Shown: positions 18,213 to 26,560 of the stretch, one piece after another
Position numbering within the stretch: position 1 is the stretch's first letter
How the letters are laid out: each line of letters opens with the position of its first letter
Source: Agrobacterium pusense
GTDB lineage: Bacteria > Pseudomonadota > Alphaproteobacteria > Rhizobiales > Rhizobiaceae
NCBI RefSeq assembly: GCF_900102105.1
Contig: NZ_FNBB01000006.1
Span: forward strand, 186,001-250,000
Reading direction: 5' to 3'
Length of the DNA stretch: 64,000 nucleotides
The notes under the pieces: generated by a model
Databases searched by the model: none
Seen by the model: only the letters and a program-made list of their open reading frames with translations
What the model was told of the DNA's origin: nothing
Program-made: the position numbers and the translations under genes

Positions 18213-18857
18213 ATGATGAGCTTTTTCCGCAAACTGATGCCGCGCGAGGATCGTTTCTTCGACCTGTTCAGCAAACATTCCGAAACCGTCATCAAAGCGG
18301 CCGAAGCCCTGGACAGCCTGTTGAGCGGCGTCGATGTCGAAAAGAACTGCGATCTCATCGTTGCCCTCGAACATCAGGCGGACGACATCACCCGCGACGT
18401 GTTACTTGCGGTGCGACGCAGTTTCATTACGCCTTTCGACCGCGGCGATATCAAGGACCTTATCCAGTCCATGGATGACGCCATCGACATGATGCACAAA
18501 ACGGTCAAAACCATCCGTCTCTTCGAGCAGAGCGAATTCGACCCGCTGATGAAGGAGATGGGCCATGAGATCGTGCGCGCGGCTAGCCTGATCGCAGAGG
18601 CCATTCCGCTTCTCGAAAAGGTCGGCACCAATGCCCAGCGCCTGTCATCGATCGCCGAAGAGATCACCCGCGTCGAGGGGCGCTCCGACGACCTGCACGA
18701 CCAGGGACTGAAAGACCTGTTCCGCCGCCATGGCGCCGCCGGCAATGCCATGGCCTACATGATCGGCAGCGAGATCTACGGCGAACTCGAAAAGGTGGTT
18801 GACCGCTTCGAGGATGTGGCCAACGAGATCAGCGGCATCGTTATTGAGAACGTCTGA
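18213..18857 (+). CDS. PhoU-like DUF47 protein, Pit accessory (OrfA)
   Basis: A 214-residue, mostly alpha-helical DUF47/PhoU-related protein (MMSFFRKLMPREDRFFDLFSKHSETV). In rhizobia this gene is called orfA and is cotranscribed with pit; it is thought to modulate the low-affinity phosphate transporter. A second ATG one codon later is possible. The stop overlaps the pit start (TGATG), indicating translational coupling. A Pho box lies just upstream. Confidence 0.92.
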   Translation: MMSFFRKLMPREDRFFDLFSKHSETVIKAAEALDSLLSGVDVEKNCDLIVALEHQADDITRDVLLAVRRSFITPFDRGDIKDLIQSMDDAIDMMHKTVKTIRLFEQSEFDPLMKEMGHEIVRAASLIAEAIPLLEKVGTNAQRLSSIAEEITRVEGRSDDLHDQGLKDLFRRHGAAGNAMAYMIGSEIYGELEKVVDRFEDVANEISGIVIENV

Positions 18858-19861
18858 TGGATGTCGCACTTGCACTGCCGCTGCTTGTCGGCCTGATCGC
18901 CATTGCACTGTTCTTCGATTTTCTGAACGGTCTTCACGACGCCGCAAATTCCATTGCCACGATCGTTTCCACCCGGGTGCTGCGGCCGCAATATGCCGTT
19001 GCGTGGGCGGCCTTCTTCAATTTCATAGCCTTCCTCTTCTTCGGCCTGCATGTGGCGGAAACGCTCGGGACCGGTATCATCGATCCGGCCATCGTATCTC
19101 CGCAGGTGATTTTCGCGGCGCTGATCGGCGCGATCGTCTGGAACATCGTCACCTGGATTTTCGGCATCCCCTCCAGTTCGTCGCACGCCTTGATCGGCGG
19201 CCTCGTTGGCGCAGGTCTGGCAAAGGTCGGCTTCAATTCCATCGTCTGGTCGGGGCTGCTGAAGACAGTCGGCGCAATCTTCATGTCACCGGCTATCGGC
19301 TTTTTCCTCGCGCTGCTTCTGGTGCTTGCGGTATCGTGGCTTTTCGTGCGGCAGACGCCCTTTGCAGTCGATCGCACCTTCCGCGTCATGCAGTTCATCT
19401 CCGCCTCGCTATATTCGCTGGGCCATGGCGGCAATGACGCGCAGAAGACCATGGGCATCATCGCCGTGCTGCTGTTCAGCCAGGGACATCTCGGGGAGAG
19501 TTTCTACGTGCCTTTCTGGGTGGTGATTTCCTGCCAGTCTGCCATGGCGCTCGGCACCTTGTTCGGCGGCTGGCGCATCGTGCATACGATGGGTTCAAAG
19601 ATCACGCGGCTCAACCCGATGCAAGGTTTCTGCGCTGAAACCGGCGGCGCATTGACACTGTTCGGCGCCACGTGGCTCGGCATCCCGGTCTCCACCACGC
19701 ATACCATCACCGGTGCCATCGTCGGCGTCGGGGCCGCACGGCGCGTCTCCGCGGTGCGTTGGGGACTGGCCGGCAACATCGTCATCGCCTGGATCGTGAC
19801 CATGCCGGCCGCGGCACTGATTTCCGCTTCCGTTTACTGGCTGACGTCGCTGTTCGGCTGA
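18857..19861 (+). CDS. pit: Low-affinity inorganic phosphate transporter Pit
   Basis: A 334-residue inner-membrane PiT/PHO4-family permease. Family signatures are visible near the N-terminus (FDFLNGLHDAANSIAT) and in the C-terminal half (SLGHGGNDAQKTMG), the two inverted PD001131-type repeats. About ten membrane helices are expected. It imports phosphate, in this family as a proton- or metal-coupled complex. It is the second gene of the Pho-boxed orfA-pit operon. Confidence 0.95.
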   Translation: MDVALALPLLVGLIAIALFFDFLNGLHDAANSIATIVSTRVLRPQYAVAWAAFFNFIAFLFFGLHVAETLGTGIIDPAIVSPQVIFAALIGAIVWNIVTWIFGIPSSSSHALIGGLVGAGLAKVGFNSIVWSGLLKTVGAIFMSPAIGFFLALLLVLAVSWLFVRQTPFAVDRTFRVMQFISASLYSLGHGGNDAQKTMGIIAVLLFSQGHLGESFYVPFWVVISCQSAMALGTLFGGWRIVHTMGSKITRLNPMQGFCAETGGALTLFGATWLGIPVSTTHTITGAIVGVGAARRVSAVRWGLAGNIVIAWIVTMPAAALISASVYWLTSLFG

Positions 19862-19947
19862 CTCCCTGCCCCATCGGCCCTCCCGGAACAAAAACCACAC
19901 CGTGGCGGTTTGATACGGGAGATCAACGGGCAAGCGGATCGCGGGAA

Positions 19948-20739
19948 ATGGCACGTCAGGTTTTCTGGAAGGGTTATCTGAAGCTCTCGCTGGTGACGGC
20001 CTCCGTATCGCTGACACCTGCAACGACAGAAGGCAACAAATACCGCTTCCACGTTCTCAATCGCAAGACCGGCAATCGCGTCGAAAGCCGTTATGTCGAC
20101 AGCGTCACCCATCGCCCCGTTGCGGCGAAAGACCAGGTGAAGGGTTTTCCCCGTGGCGAGGACGATTATGTGCTGCTCGAGGATGACGAGATCGATGCCG
20201 TAGCGCTCGAAAGTACCCGCACCATCGATATCAAGACCTTCGTGCCAAAAGGCTCCATAGACTGGATCTGGTACGACCGACCGCACTTTCTTCGCCCGGA
20301 AGACAAGATAGGCGCCGAAGCCTTCAGCGTCATTCGCGAGGCCATGACGGCAAACGGCGTTTTCGGCATTGCCCGGCTTGTGCTCTACCGGCGGGAACGG
20401 GCCGTGCTGCTGGAACCTTCCGGTAAGGGCATCATCCTGTGGACATTGCACTACGGCGAGGAGGTGCGCGAAAGCATCGACGCTCTCGACCCGAAGATGA
20501 AACTTGAAAAGCCGCTACTGCAGGCCATGGAAAAACGCATTTCCAGCCAGATGACGGAGTGGAAACCGACGTTGGTTCAGGACCCGATCCAGAAAAAGAT
20601 CAAGTCGCTGCTCAAGAGCAAAGGCAATGAAGCGCCCGCCTCGAACAAGAAGGCCGGCACCAAGGCCCGAACCGGCGGCAGCGTCATCAACATCATGGAC
20701 GCTTTGAAGAAAAGCATCGCGGCCGAAAAGAAGCGCTGA
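19948..20739 (+). CDS. ku: Ku protein (NHEJ end-binding), first copy
   Basis: A 263-residue bacterial Ku. The start MARQVFWKGYLKLSLVTASVSLTPAT and the NRKTGNRVESRYVD segment are the Ku core. The C-terminal tail is basic and Ala/Lys-rich (about residues 215-263). The homodimer encircles DNA ends and recruits LigD. The ATG at 19948 follows GCGGGAA; the frame upstream is a shadow of pit. It converges on the LigD polymerase gene 9 bases away. A second Ku lies nearby, and the two diverge clearly in sequence. Confidence 0.93.
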   Translation: MARQVFWKGYLKLSLVTASVSLTPATTEGNKYRFHVLNRKTGNRVESRYVDSVTHRPVAAKDQVKGFPRGEDDYVLLEDDEIDAVALESTRTIDIKTFVPKGSIDWIWYDRPHFLRPEDKIGAEAFSVIREAMTANGVFGIARLVLYRRERAVLLEPSGKGIILWTLHYGEEVRESIDALDPKMKLEKPLLQAMEKRISSQMTEWKPTLVQDPIQKKIKSLLKSKGNEAPASNKKAGTKARTGGSVINIMDALKKSIAAEKKR

Positions 20740-20748
20740 GACGCGGTC

Positions 20749-21636
20749 TTAGCGCGCCTTTTTCGGCAAAACCTCCGCGGCGGCAAAAAAGCCCTCCCAG
20801 GGATCATTCTTCAGTGCGGAAAGACGTGGCCCGATATTGTTGACCGTGAAGTGGGCAGGACCGATATCGGCCGTGAGTTCGGACCATTCGAGGGGGGCGG
20901 AGACGGCCGCACCCGGCCGCGCCCGGGTCGAATAAGGCGCCACCGCGGTATTGCCGCGACCGTTGCGCAGATAGTCGATGAAAATCCGGCCTTTGCGTTT
21001 TGCCTTGGTTGCGACCGAGAGATACCTGTCCGGCTCGGCCTTCGACATCTCTGCGGCCATGGCTTTGGCAAATGCCTTGACTGCCGTCCAGCCCGCCTGC
21101 GGCTTCAGCGGGGCAACTACATGAAGCCCCTTGCCGCCTGATGTCTTGACGAAAGCTGCCAGACCCGCCGCTTCAAAACGCTGCTTCAGTTCGAACGCCG
21201 CCTCTATCACATCCTCCCAGGAGACATCCTCGGCGGGATCTATATCCATGGTGATCATATCCGGCTTTTCCCAGCTCGCGGTGGTTGCTCCCCACGGGTG
21301 GATTTCAAGCGCCGCAGACTGCACGAGCGCCATTATGCCGTCAAAATCGGTGATGTGGATCAGGGGTTCACCGGCCTTGTCCTTTGGATCCCTGATCTGT
21401 TCGATGGCCTTGTTGATGCCGCGCCAGGCGTGTTTCTGGAAAAACCGCTGCCCTTCTATACCTTCCGGGCAGCGCAGCAGCGCCAGCGGCCTGTCGACCA
21501 CGAAGGGCGCCATCTGCTTCCATACCCGAGCATAATAATCGGCAAGACCTTCCTTCGTCACGCCGTCATCCGGCCAGTAAAGGCGGTCCGGGTGAGTGAA
21601 TTGGATGGCAGACTGCGGCGGCTTGGTGTCGTTCAC
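20749..21636 (-). CDS. Stand-alone LigD polymerase domain (PolDom/primase-like)
   Basis: A 295-residue protein equal to the polymerase domain of LigD, belonging to the archaeo-eukaryotic primase superfamily. Catalytic features are the DID pair in MITMDIDPAED, the SGGKGLHV phosphate-binding motif and a downstream Asp in RIFIDYLRN. No ligase or phosphoesterase domain is attached. The start is a GTG at 21636 with GGAGAAGG upstream. It would fill gaps and add ribonucleotides during end joining next to Ku; a ligase must come from elsewhere. Confidence 0.9.
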   Translation of the reverse strand: MNDTKPPQSAIQFTHPDRLYWPDDGVTKEGLADYYARVWKQMAPFVVDRPLALLRCPEGIEGQRFFQKHAWRGINKAIEQIRDPKDKAGEPLIHITDFDGIMALVQSAALEIHPWGATTASWEKPDMITMDIDPAEDVSWEDVIEAAFELKQRFEAAGLAAFVKTSGGKGLHVVAPLKPQAGWTAVKAFAKAMAAEMSKAEPDRYLSVATKAKRKGRIFIDYLRNGRGNTAVAPYSTRARPGAAVSAPLEWSELTADIGPAHFTVNNIGPRLSALKNDPWEGFFAAAEVLPKKAR

Positions 21637-21742
21637 GGCCTTCTCCTCGCGTTCGATTTCTTGAGCAGGCTTATCCTTCGTCCTTTTGGGCTCAGGGTCT
21701 TATCGAAGCTGCGTTTGGCGTTATGGGTCTGCAATCCATGGA

Positions 21743-22570
21743 TCAGCTCGCTTTCCGCGAAGTCTTGCGGCCTGACGGCTTCGCTTTTTTTCCAGCGTCT
21801 TCCCTTGCGCTGCGACGAAGCGCCTCCTTGAGATCAATCACATTGTCCTGTTTCTGCGGTGCCCGCTTGCGGATTTCCCGGCCCTCAATCTTGGCTTTCA
21901 CCAGCTCCGCAAGGGCATCGTTGTAACGGTCGCTATAATCGGAGGGATCGAAGGTGCCGGCCCGCGTTTCGATGATATGCCCGGCAAGTTCCAGCATTTC
22001 GTCATCGAACTCGATGTCCGGGATGGATTTGAAGACGGTATTCTCTGCCCGAACCTCGTAACCGAAATTCAGCGTGGTTGCGACGAGCGCCCTGCCGCTC
22101 GGGCGGATGAGGACCACGCGGTTGCGCCGGAACAGCACGGCCTCTCCGAGGGCAGCAACATTTTCGTCTTCCATCGCTCTGGCGAAAAGCGTCAGCGCCT
22201 CCTCGCCACCTTCCTGCGTCGGCGCTAGATAATAGGATTTGTCGAAATAAAGCTTGTCTATGTCGTCGCACTGGAGGAAGTGCCGGATACGGATGACCTT
22301 GTCATTTTCCGGCATCAGCTTTGAGATTTCGTCACCCTCGATGACGATGTAATCGCCATTATCGCGTTCGTAGCCCTTGACCTGCTCGTCCCGTTCGACC
22401 GCCTCGCCGGTATCGCTATCCACATACTGCCGTTCCACGCGGTGACCCGTCTTGCGGTTGACGATGTTGAACGAGATTTTCTCCGACGAGGTCAGAGCGG
22501 AATAAAGACCGATTTCACAGTTCAAATCACCAAAGACCAGATGGCCTCTCCAGCTCGCCCTCCTGTTCAT
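21743..22570 (-). CDS. ku: Ku protein (NHEJ end-binding), second copy
   Basis: A 275-residue Ku with the start MNRRASWRGHLVFGDLNCEIGLYSALTSSEKISFN and NRKTGHRVERQYVD. It ends in a long basic tail (about residues 235-275, rich in Lys, Arg, Ser, Ala) suited to DNA or ligase contact. Sequence identity with the first copy is modest outside the core, so it is an old paralogue that may act alone or as a heterodimer. Its start overlaps the stop of the 95-residue gene by 4 bases. Confidence 0.93.
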   Translation of the reverse strand: MNRRASWRGHLVFGDLNCEIGLYSALTSSEKISFNIVNRKTGHRVERQYVDSDTGEAVERDEQVKGYERDNGDYIVIEGDEISKLMPENDKVIRIRHFLQCDDIDKLYFDKSYYLAPTQEGGEEALTLFARAMEDENVAALGEAVLFRRNRVVLIRPSGRALVATTLNFGYEVRAENTVFKSIPDIEFDDEMLELAGHIIETRAGTFDPSDYSDRYNDALAELVKAKIEGREIRKRAPQKQDNVIDLKEALRRSAREDAGKKAKPSGRKTSRKAS

Positions 22571-22854
22571 GACGCCCGCCCGTGATTGTCGTTACGCGAC
22601 GAGCGGCCGCCATTCCGGTCTGCGGCAAGAATGCGCTCGATGGCAGGAACGTCCGCTTCCGCAAGAACCGGCACAGGGTCGGAGGCCATGGCTTCCAGCA
22701 CTTCAGGGGAAAGGCCGCCATTGCGAATGACCCATTCCATGGCCTCTCTCGTCTGCCTTTCCGCCTTCAGCTGCGCGTAAAGGGCCAGTATCAGCCGGTC
22801 GCGTACATCGAAGGGTTTTGCATCCGTTTGTGAACGTCGTTCGTGCCTTTTCAT
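22567..22854 (-). CDS. Small conserved-looking protein coupled to Ku
   Basis: A 95-residue hydrophilic protein (MKRHERRSQTDAKPFDVRDRLILALYAQLKAERQ) with predicted helices and no membrane segment. The ATG at 22854 has GAGGAGCAG upstream, and the stop overlaps the start of the second Ku gene (ATGA), so the two are made together. No family is recognised. Position alone suggests a link with end joining or its regulation. Confidence 0.65.
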   Translation of the reverse strand: MKRHERRSQTDAKPFDVRDRLILALYAQLKAERQTREAMEWVIRNGGLSPEVLEAMASDPVPVLAEADVPAIERILAADRNGGRSSRNDNHGRAS

Positions 22855-22895
22855 GTCTGCTCCTCGAACAGCCAGCTGATGACAAAGTCATTGCC

Positions 22896-23789
22896 TCAGG
22901 CAATACCCTTGCCGCCGGTCACGCCGTAAACCTCGCCATTGATAAAACTGCCGTCCTGCGATGCGAGCAGGACATAGACCGGCGCAAGCTCCACCGGCTG
23001 GCCGGGGCGGCCAAAATCGCTATCCTTGCCAAAATTGCGCACCTTTTCGGCGGGCTGGCCGCCGCTCGGTTGCAGCGCCGTCCAGAACGGGCCCGGTGCG
23101 ACAGCGTTGGCGCGCACACCCTTGTCTATCAGCTGCTTCGCGAGCGCTTTGGTGTAGGCAACGATGCCCGCTTTTGTAGTCGCATAATCCAAGAGGATTG
23201 CGGAAGGCTCGTAGGCCTGTATCGAGGCCGTGGTGATAACGGAGGCGCCCGGCTGCAAATGGGGAACTGCGGCCTGCGCAATCCAGTGAAGAGCGTAAAG
23301 ATTGGTCTTCATCGTGCGGTCGAAATCTTCGGTCGACAGCTCCTCGATACCCTCGCGATATTGCTGTCTCGCGGCATTGATAACCAGAATATCCAGGCCG
23401 TTGAGATCGCCAGCGGCTTTTTCGACCAATTCGCGACACCAGCCTTCATCGGTAATGTCGCCGGGTAACGCCACCGCCAGACGGCCTTCCGCCTCGATAA
23501 GCGCGACCACCTCCTCGGCGTCGGATTCCTCTTCAGGAAGGTAGGAGATCGCGACATCCGCTCCTTCTCGTGCGAAAGCGATTGCCACCGCACGGCCGAT
23601 GCCGGAATCGCCGCCCGTTATCAGCGCCTTGCGACCGGCAAGCTTGCCCGAGCCCCTGTAGGTCTTCTCCCCATGATCCGGCAGGGGCGTCATGTTGGTC
23701 ACGAGACCCGGCATCTCTTGCTCCGGCGTCGAAAAAGGCGGGCGCGGATACTGGCTGCGCGGATCCTGGGGCTCGAGGCGGTCTGTCAT
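22896..23789 (-). CDS. Short-chain dehydrogenase/reductase (general-stress type)
   Basis: A 297-residue SDR with an N-terminal extension rich in Pro/Gln (about residues 1-50, ...PRSQYPRPPFSTPEQEMPG) typical of the YhdG/YghA stress-related SDRs. The cofactor motif is ITGGDSGIGRAVA and the catalytic motif YATTK, with a Ser in TASIQAYEP about a dozen residues before. NAARQQ replaces the common NNAG-type motif. The ATG at 23789 was chosen over the longer frame to 23912. It lies downstream-facing with the Ku genes and may share their stress control. Confidence 0.87.
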   Translation of the reverse strand: MTDRLEPQDPRSQYPRPPFSTPEQEMPGLVTNMTPLPDHGEKTYRGSGKLAGRKALITGGDSGIGRAVAIAFAREGADVAISYLPEEESDAEEVVALIEAEGRLAVALPGDITDEGWCRELVEKAAGDLNGLDILVINAARQQYREGIEELSTEDFDRTMKTNLYALHWIAQAAVPHLQPGASVITTASIQAYEPSAILLDYATTKAGIVAYTKALAKQLIDKGVRANAVAPGPFWTALQPSGGQPAEKVRNFGKDSDFGRPGQPVELAPVYVLLASQDGSFINGEVYGVTGGKGIA

Positions 23790-24003
23790 TGCGGGCTCTC
23801 CCAATAAAAGGTGTCCATTCATCTCGCGCGGCCCGGTAAAAGCTGATCCGACAGCTTTGTCCGAGCGGTTGTCCGGCGCCGGCACCGACACGGACAACAG
23901 GGCGCGCCACACGCAATCCTAACGATCTGCGCAGGCTCTCGTTCCATGAAATCAGGCTGGGAGGATGAATGGCCGAGCGTGGATGGCCGACTTAGAGATG
24001 GCC

Positions 24004-24026
24004 GGCAGCGCGCCCCACGCGCTGCC
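24004..24026 (-). terminator. Possible hairpin after the GGDEF-EAL gene
   Basis: GGCAGCGCG (24004-24012) and CGCGCTGCC (24018-24026) form a perfect 9-base stem with a 5-base loop, 10 bases past the stop at 24036 on the minus strand. No T-run follows, so only a weak or Rho-assisted terminator is suggested. Confidence 0.4.
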
Positions 24027-24035
24027 GCGCCTTCC

Positions 24036-26375
24036 TCAAACGGTATATTTCTTCCGCGTGGTTGTGCCCGCGGCCTGTGCCGGCGCCACATCCGGCTTGC
24101 CAAAGAGATAGCCCTGGGCCTGAGCGCATCCTTCATCGACGACCATGCGATATTGCGCATCGGTTTCGATTCCTTCCGCCGTTACCGGCAGATCGAGGCT
24201 GCGGCCAAGGCCGATAACCGCGCGCACGATGGCGCGGGCATTGTCGTCATCGCTCATGGCGGCAATGAAGCTGCGGTCGATCTTGATCTTGTCGAAAGGG
24301 AAGCTCTGCAGGTTGCTGAGCGAAGAATAACCCGTACCGAAATCATCCATGACAATGGCAACGCCAAGCGCCTTGAGCTGGGTCAGAATTGTCAGCGTCG
24401 CCTTGCGGTCTTTCAGCAGAGCAGCTTCGGTGATCTCCAGTTCCAGCCGGTTCGGCGAAAGGCCGGTTTGCATCAGGATCGTACAGACGACATGGCCCAG
24501 ATTGGCAAGGGAAAATTGCAGCGGCGAGACATTGACCGCGATTTTCAGATGCGGCGCCCAGGTGTTCGCCTGACGGCAGGCCTCGCGCAGCACCCATTCG
24601 CCGAGCGAGATGATGATCCCACTTTCCTCGGCGATCGGGATGAACACGTCTGGAGGCACCACGCCTCTAGTGGGATGCTGCCAGCGTACCAGCGCCTCAT
24701 AACCGACGACCTCACCGCATTCGACGGAAAGGACCGGCTGGTAATTCAGCACGAGCTCATCACGATTGATTGCCAGCCTCAAATCCGTCTCGAGCTGGCG
24801 ACGCTCGCGCGCCTCCTGATCCATCAGTGGGTCATAAAAGGCCAATATGCCACGGCCGCCCATCTTGGTGCGATAAAGCGCGAGATCTGCGGCATGCAGG
24901 ATACTCTCGTCATCCTTTCCGTCGCGCGGAAAGACGGCAATACCGATGCTGACACCGACGGCGGTCGGATCGTTGGCGGCATTCATTTTGAGGGCGAACA
25001 TGGCGAGGATCGTCTCGGCAAGCAGGCGCGCTTCTTCCGCCTTGGTATGCCGCGCGGTCAGAATGACGAATTCATCACCCCCGAGCCGGGCGACCACATC
25101 GCCAGATCTCGCACATTCATCGAGAATCGCCGCGACTTTCTTGAGTACCCTGTCGCCTTCGGCGTGGCCGAATATATCGTTGACCGCCTTGAAGCGGTCG
25201 AGATCGAGCGCGAGCAGCGCAAATTCGTCGCCCTCGCCGCAATGTTCGATCTGCTGGCGCAGCCGCGTCTGGAACATGGTGCGATTGGAAAGGCCGGTCA
25301 GCACATCGTGGCGGGCAAGATATTCGATCTCCCGCTGCGCCTCACGCTTCTCCGTCAGGTCGCGAATGGCCATGACCTCGCAGGGACGACCTCGATATTC
25401 GATGGTGCGCACGGCGAGTTCGAACACCTGCGCGCGGTCGGCGCGCTCACGTATGGCCTCTACGGGCGCATTACGGGGTACATAGACGGGTTGCCCATCC
25501 GTGGCCCGGAAAAGTTCATCGGGATTCTTTCCGACCAGCGACGTTTCATCGCGCCCCAGCAGGCCTGCGAAACGCGTATTCAGCTCGACGATGCGGCCAT
25601 CGCGCACGACCGCAAGGCCGTCCAGTGTCGCGTCGACGAGACCCTTGAGGTCGACGAGATACCGGTCCACGAGCGCCGCAGTCGCCGTTGCGGAAAGGAT
25701 CAGGAATGTCACGCCGGAAACCGCGCCGATCATGATCAGCCGGCCAAGATTGTCGGGGTCTGGTCCGGAGATGGACGGGTCGGGCGAAAGAACGGTGGCC
25801 GACACGGCAGTGAAATGCAGCGCGCAGATTGCAAGGATCGACGCGGCGGCGGGAAAAACGATGCGCTTCCAGGAGCCGAGGCGGTGAAACAGCCAGAAGG
25901 AGAGAAGAAAAAACGCCCAGGCGACGGCAAAACCGCCAAGAACAGCCCCCCAATCGTAGCTGACCGTGGCGGCGACATCTATTCCCGCCATTCCGACGAA
26001 ATGCATGACGGCAACCGAGAGCGTCAGCAGGGTGGCAGAAATCACCGGGCGGTAGATTGCCTGCGTGCGGGCATTGAGCGCCAGCCAGAAGCCGAGTACG
26101 GCAAGAACGGCCGAGAGAGCGGTGAAGGAAAAATCGAAACCGATGGGAACAGTGCCTTTATAGGCGAGCATGGCCACGAAATGAGTGGCCCAGACGCTTA
26201 GCCCCGCCGCAAAGGCGGCAACCAGGACCCAATAGGGCTTTCTCCCGGAGGGACTTTCCTCAGCGCGCAACAAGAGGTGAAAAAAGGCGAGCATTCCCAG
26301 CAGACAGATCAATGCCGCAAGAAGCACGATCTCCCGATCGTGTTGGACGGCAACGCATTCCAGCACCGTGAACAT
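24036..26375 (-). CDS. MHYT-PAS-GGDEF-EAL cyclic-di-GMP enzyme
   Basis: A 779-residue inner-membrane signalling protein. The N-terminus has about seven hydrophobic helices with MHYT-like motifs (WATHFVAM, VMHFVGM, ALHFTAV), a proposed metal or gas sensor. A PAS-like region follows (about residues 240-345), then a GGDEF domain with intact LGGDEF and an upstream RSGD that fits the product-inhibition I-site, and an EAL domain beginning YEALVRW with DDFGTGYSSLS. Both catalytic domains look complete, so it may make, degrade or switch between the two for c-di-GMP. The ATG at 26375 has GGGAGAG upstream. Confidence 0.94.
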   Translation of the reverse strand: MFTVLECVAVQHDREIVLLAALICLLGMLAFFHLLLRAEESPSGRKPYWVLVAAFAAGLSVWATHFVAMLAYKGTVPIGFDFSFTALSAVLAVLGFWLALNARTQAIYRPVISATLLTLSVAVMHFVGMAGIDVAATVSYDWGAVLGGFAVAWAFFLLSFWLFHRLGSWKRIVFPAAASILAICALHFTAVSATVLSPDPSISGPDPDNLGRLIMIGAVSGVTFLILSATATAALVDRYLVDLKGLVDATLDGLAVVRDGRIVELNTRFAGLLGRDETSLVGKNPDELFRATDGQPVYVPRNAPVEAIRERADRAQVFELAVRTIEYRGRPCEVMAIRDLTEKREAQREIEYLARHDVLTGLSNRTMFQTRLRQQIEHCGEGDEFALLALDLDRFKAVNDIFGHAEGDRVLKKVAAILDECARSGDVVARLGGDEFVILTARHTKAEEARLLAETILAMFALKMNAANDPTAVGVSIGIAVFPRDGKDDESILHAADLALYRTKMGGRGILAFYDPLMDQEARERRQLETDLRLAINRDELVLNYQPVLSVECGEVVGYEALVRWQHPTRGVVPPDVFIPIAEESGIIISLGEWVLREACRQANTWAPHLKIAVNVSPLQFSLANLGHVVCTILMQTGLSPNRLELEITEAALLKDRKATLTILTQLKALGVAIVMDDFGTGYSSLSNLQSFPFDKIKIDRSFIAAMSDDDNARAIVRAVIGLGRSLDLPVTAEGIETDAQYRMVVDEGCAQAQGYLFGKPDVAPAQAAGTTTRKKYTV

Positions 26376-26466
26376 GATGCACTCTCCCAGCCTCTGAAGA
26401 ACCGCTCACGATGGCACTATGAAAGTGGTTTATTTATAAATCTCTAATGCAACTATTGATATCTGC

Positions 26467-26494
26467 CTCTACTCAACAAGAATCCTGAGTAGAG
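26467..26494. promoter_or_regulatory. Inverted repeat upstream of the GGDEF-EAL gene
   Basis: CTCTACTCA (26467-26475) and TGAGTAGAG (26486-26494) are perfect 9-base arms with a 10-base spacer, about 92 bases upstream of the GGDEF-EAL start and 67 bases after the stop of the preceding membrane-protein gene. It could be an operator or a terminator; it lacks a T-run. Confidence 0.4.
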
Positions 26495-26560
26495 TCCGGG
26501 CCGGTGTGCCAGGCTGTAACGCTTTTGGCAAACCGACCCGACTGCACAAAGGAAAACCCT

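Noticed and set aside
23946-26201. Long open frame on the plus strand opposite the MHYT-GGDEF-EAL gene
   Set aside because: It is an antisense shadow. The minus-strand frame carries the recognised domains and ribosome site, while this one has no family motif.
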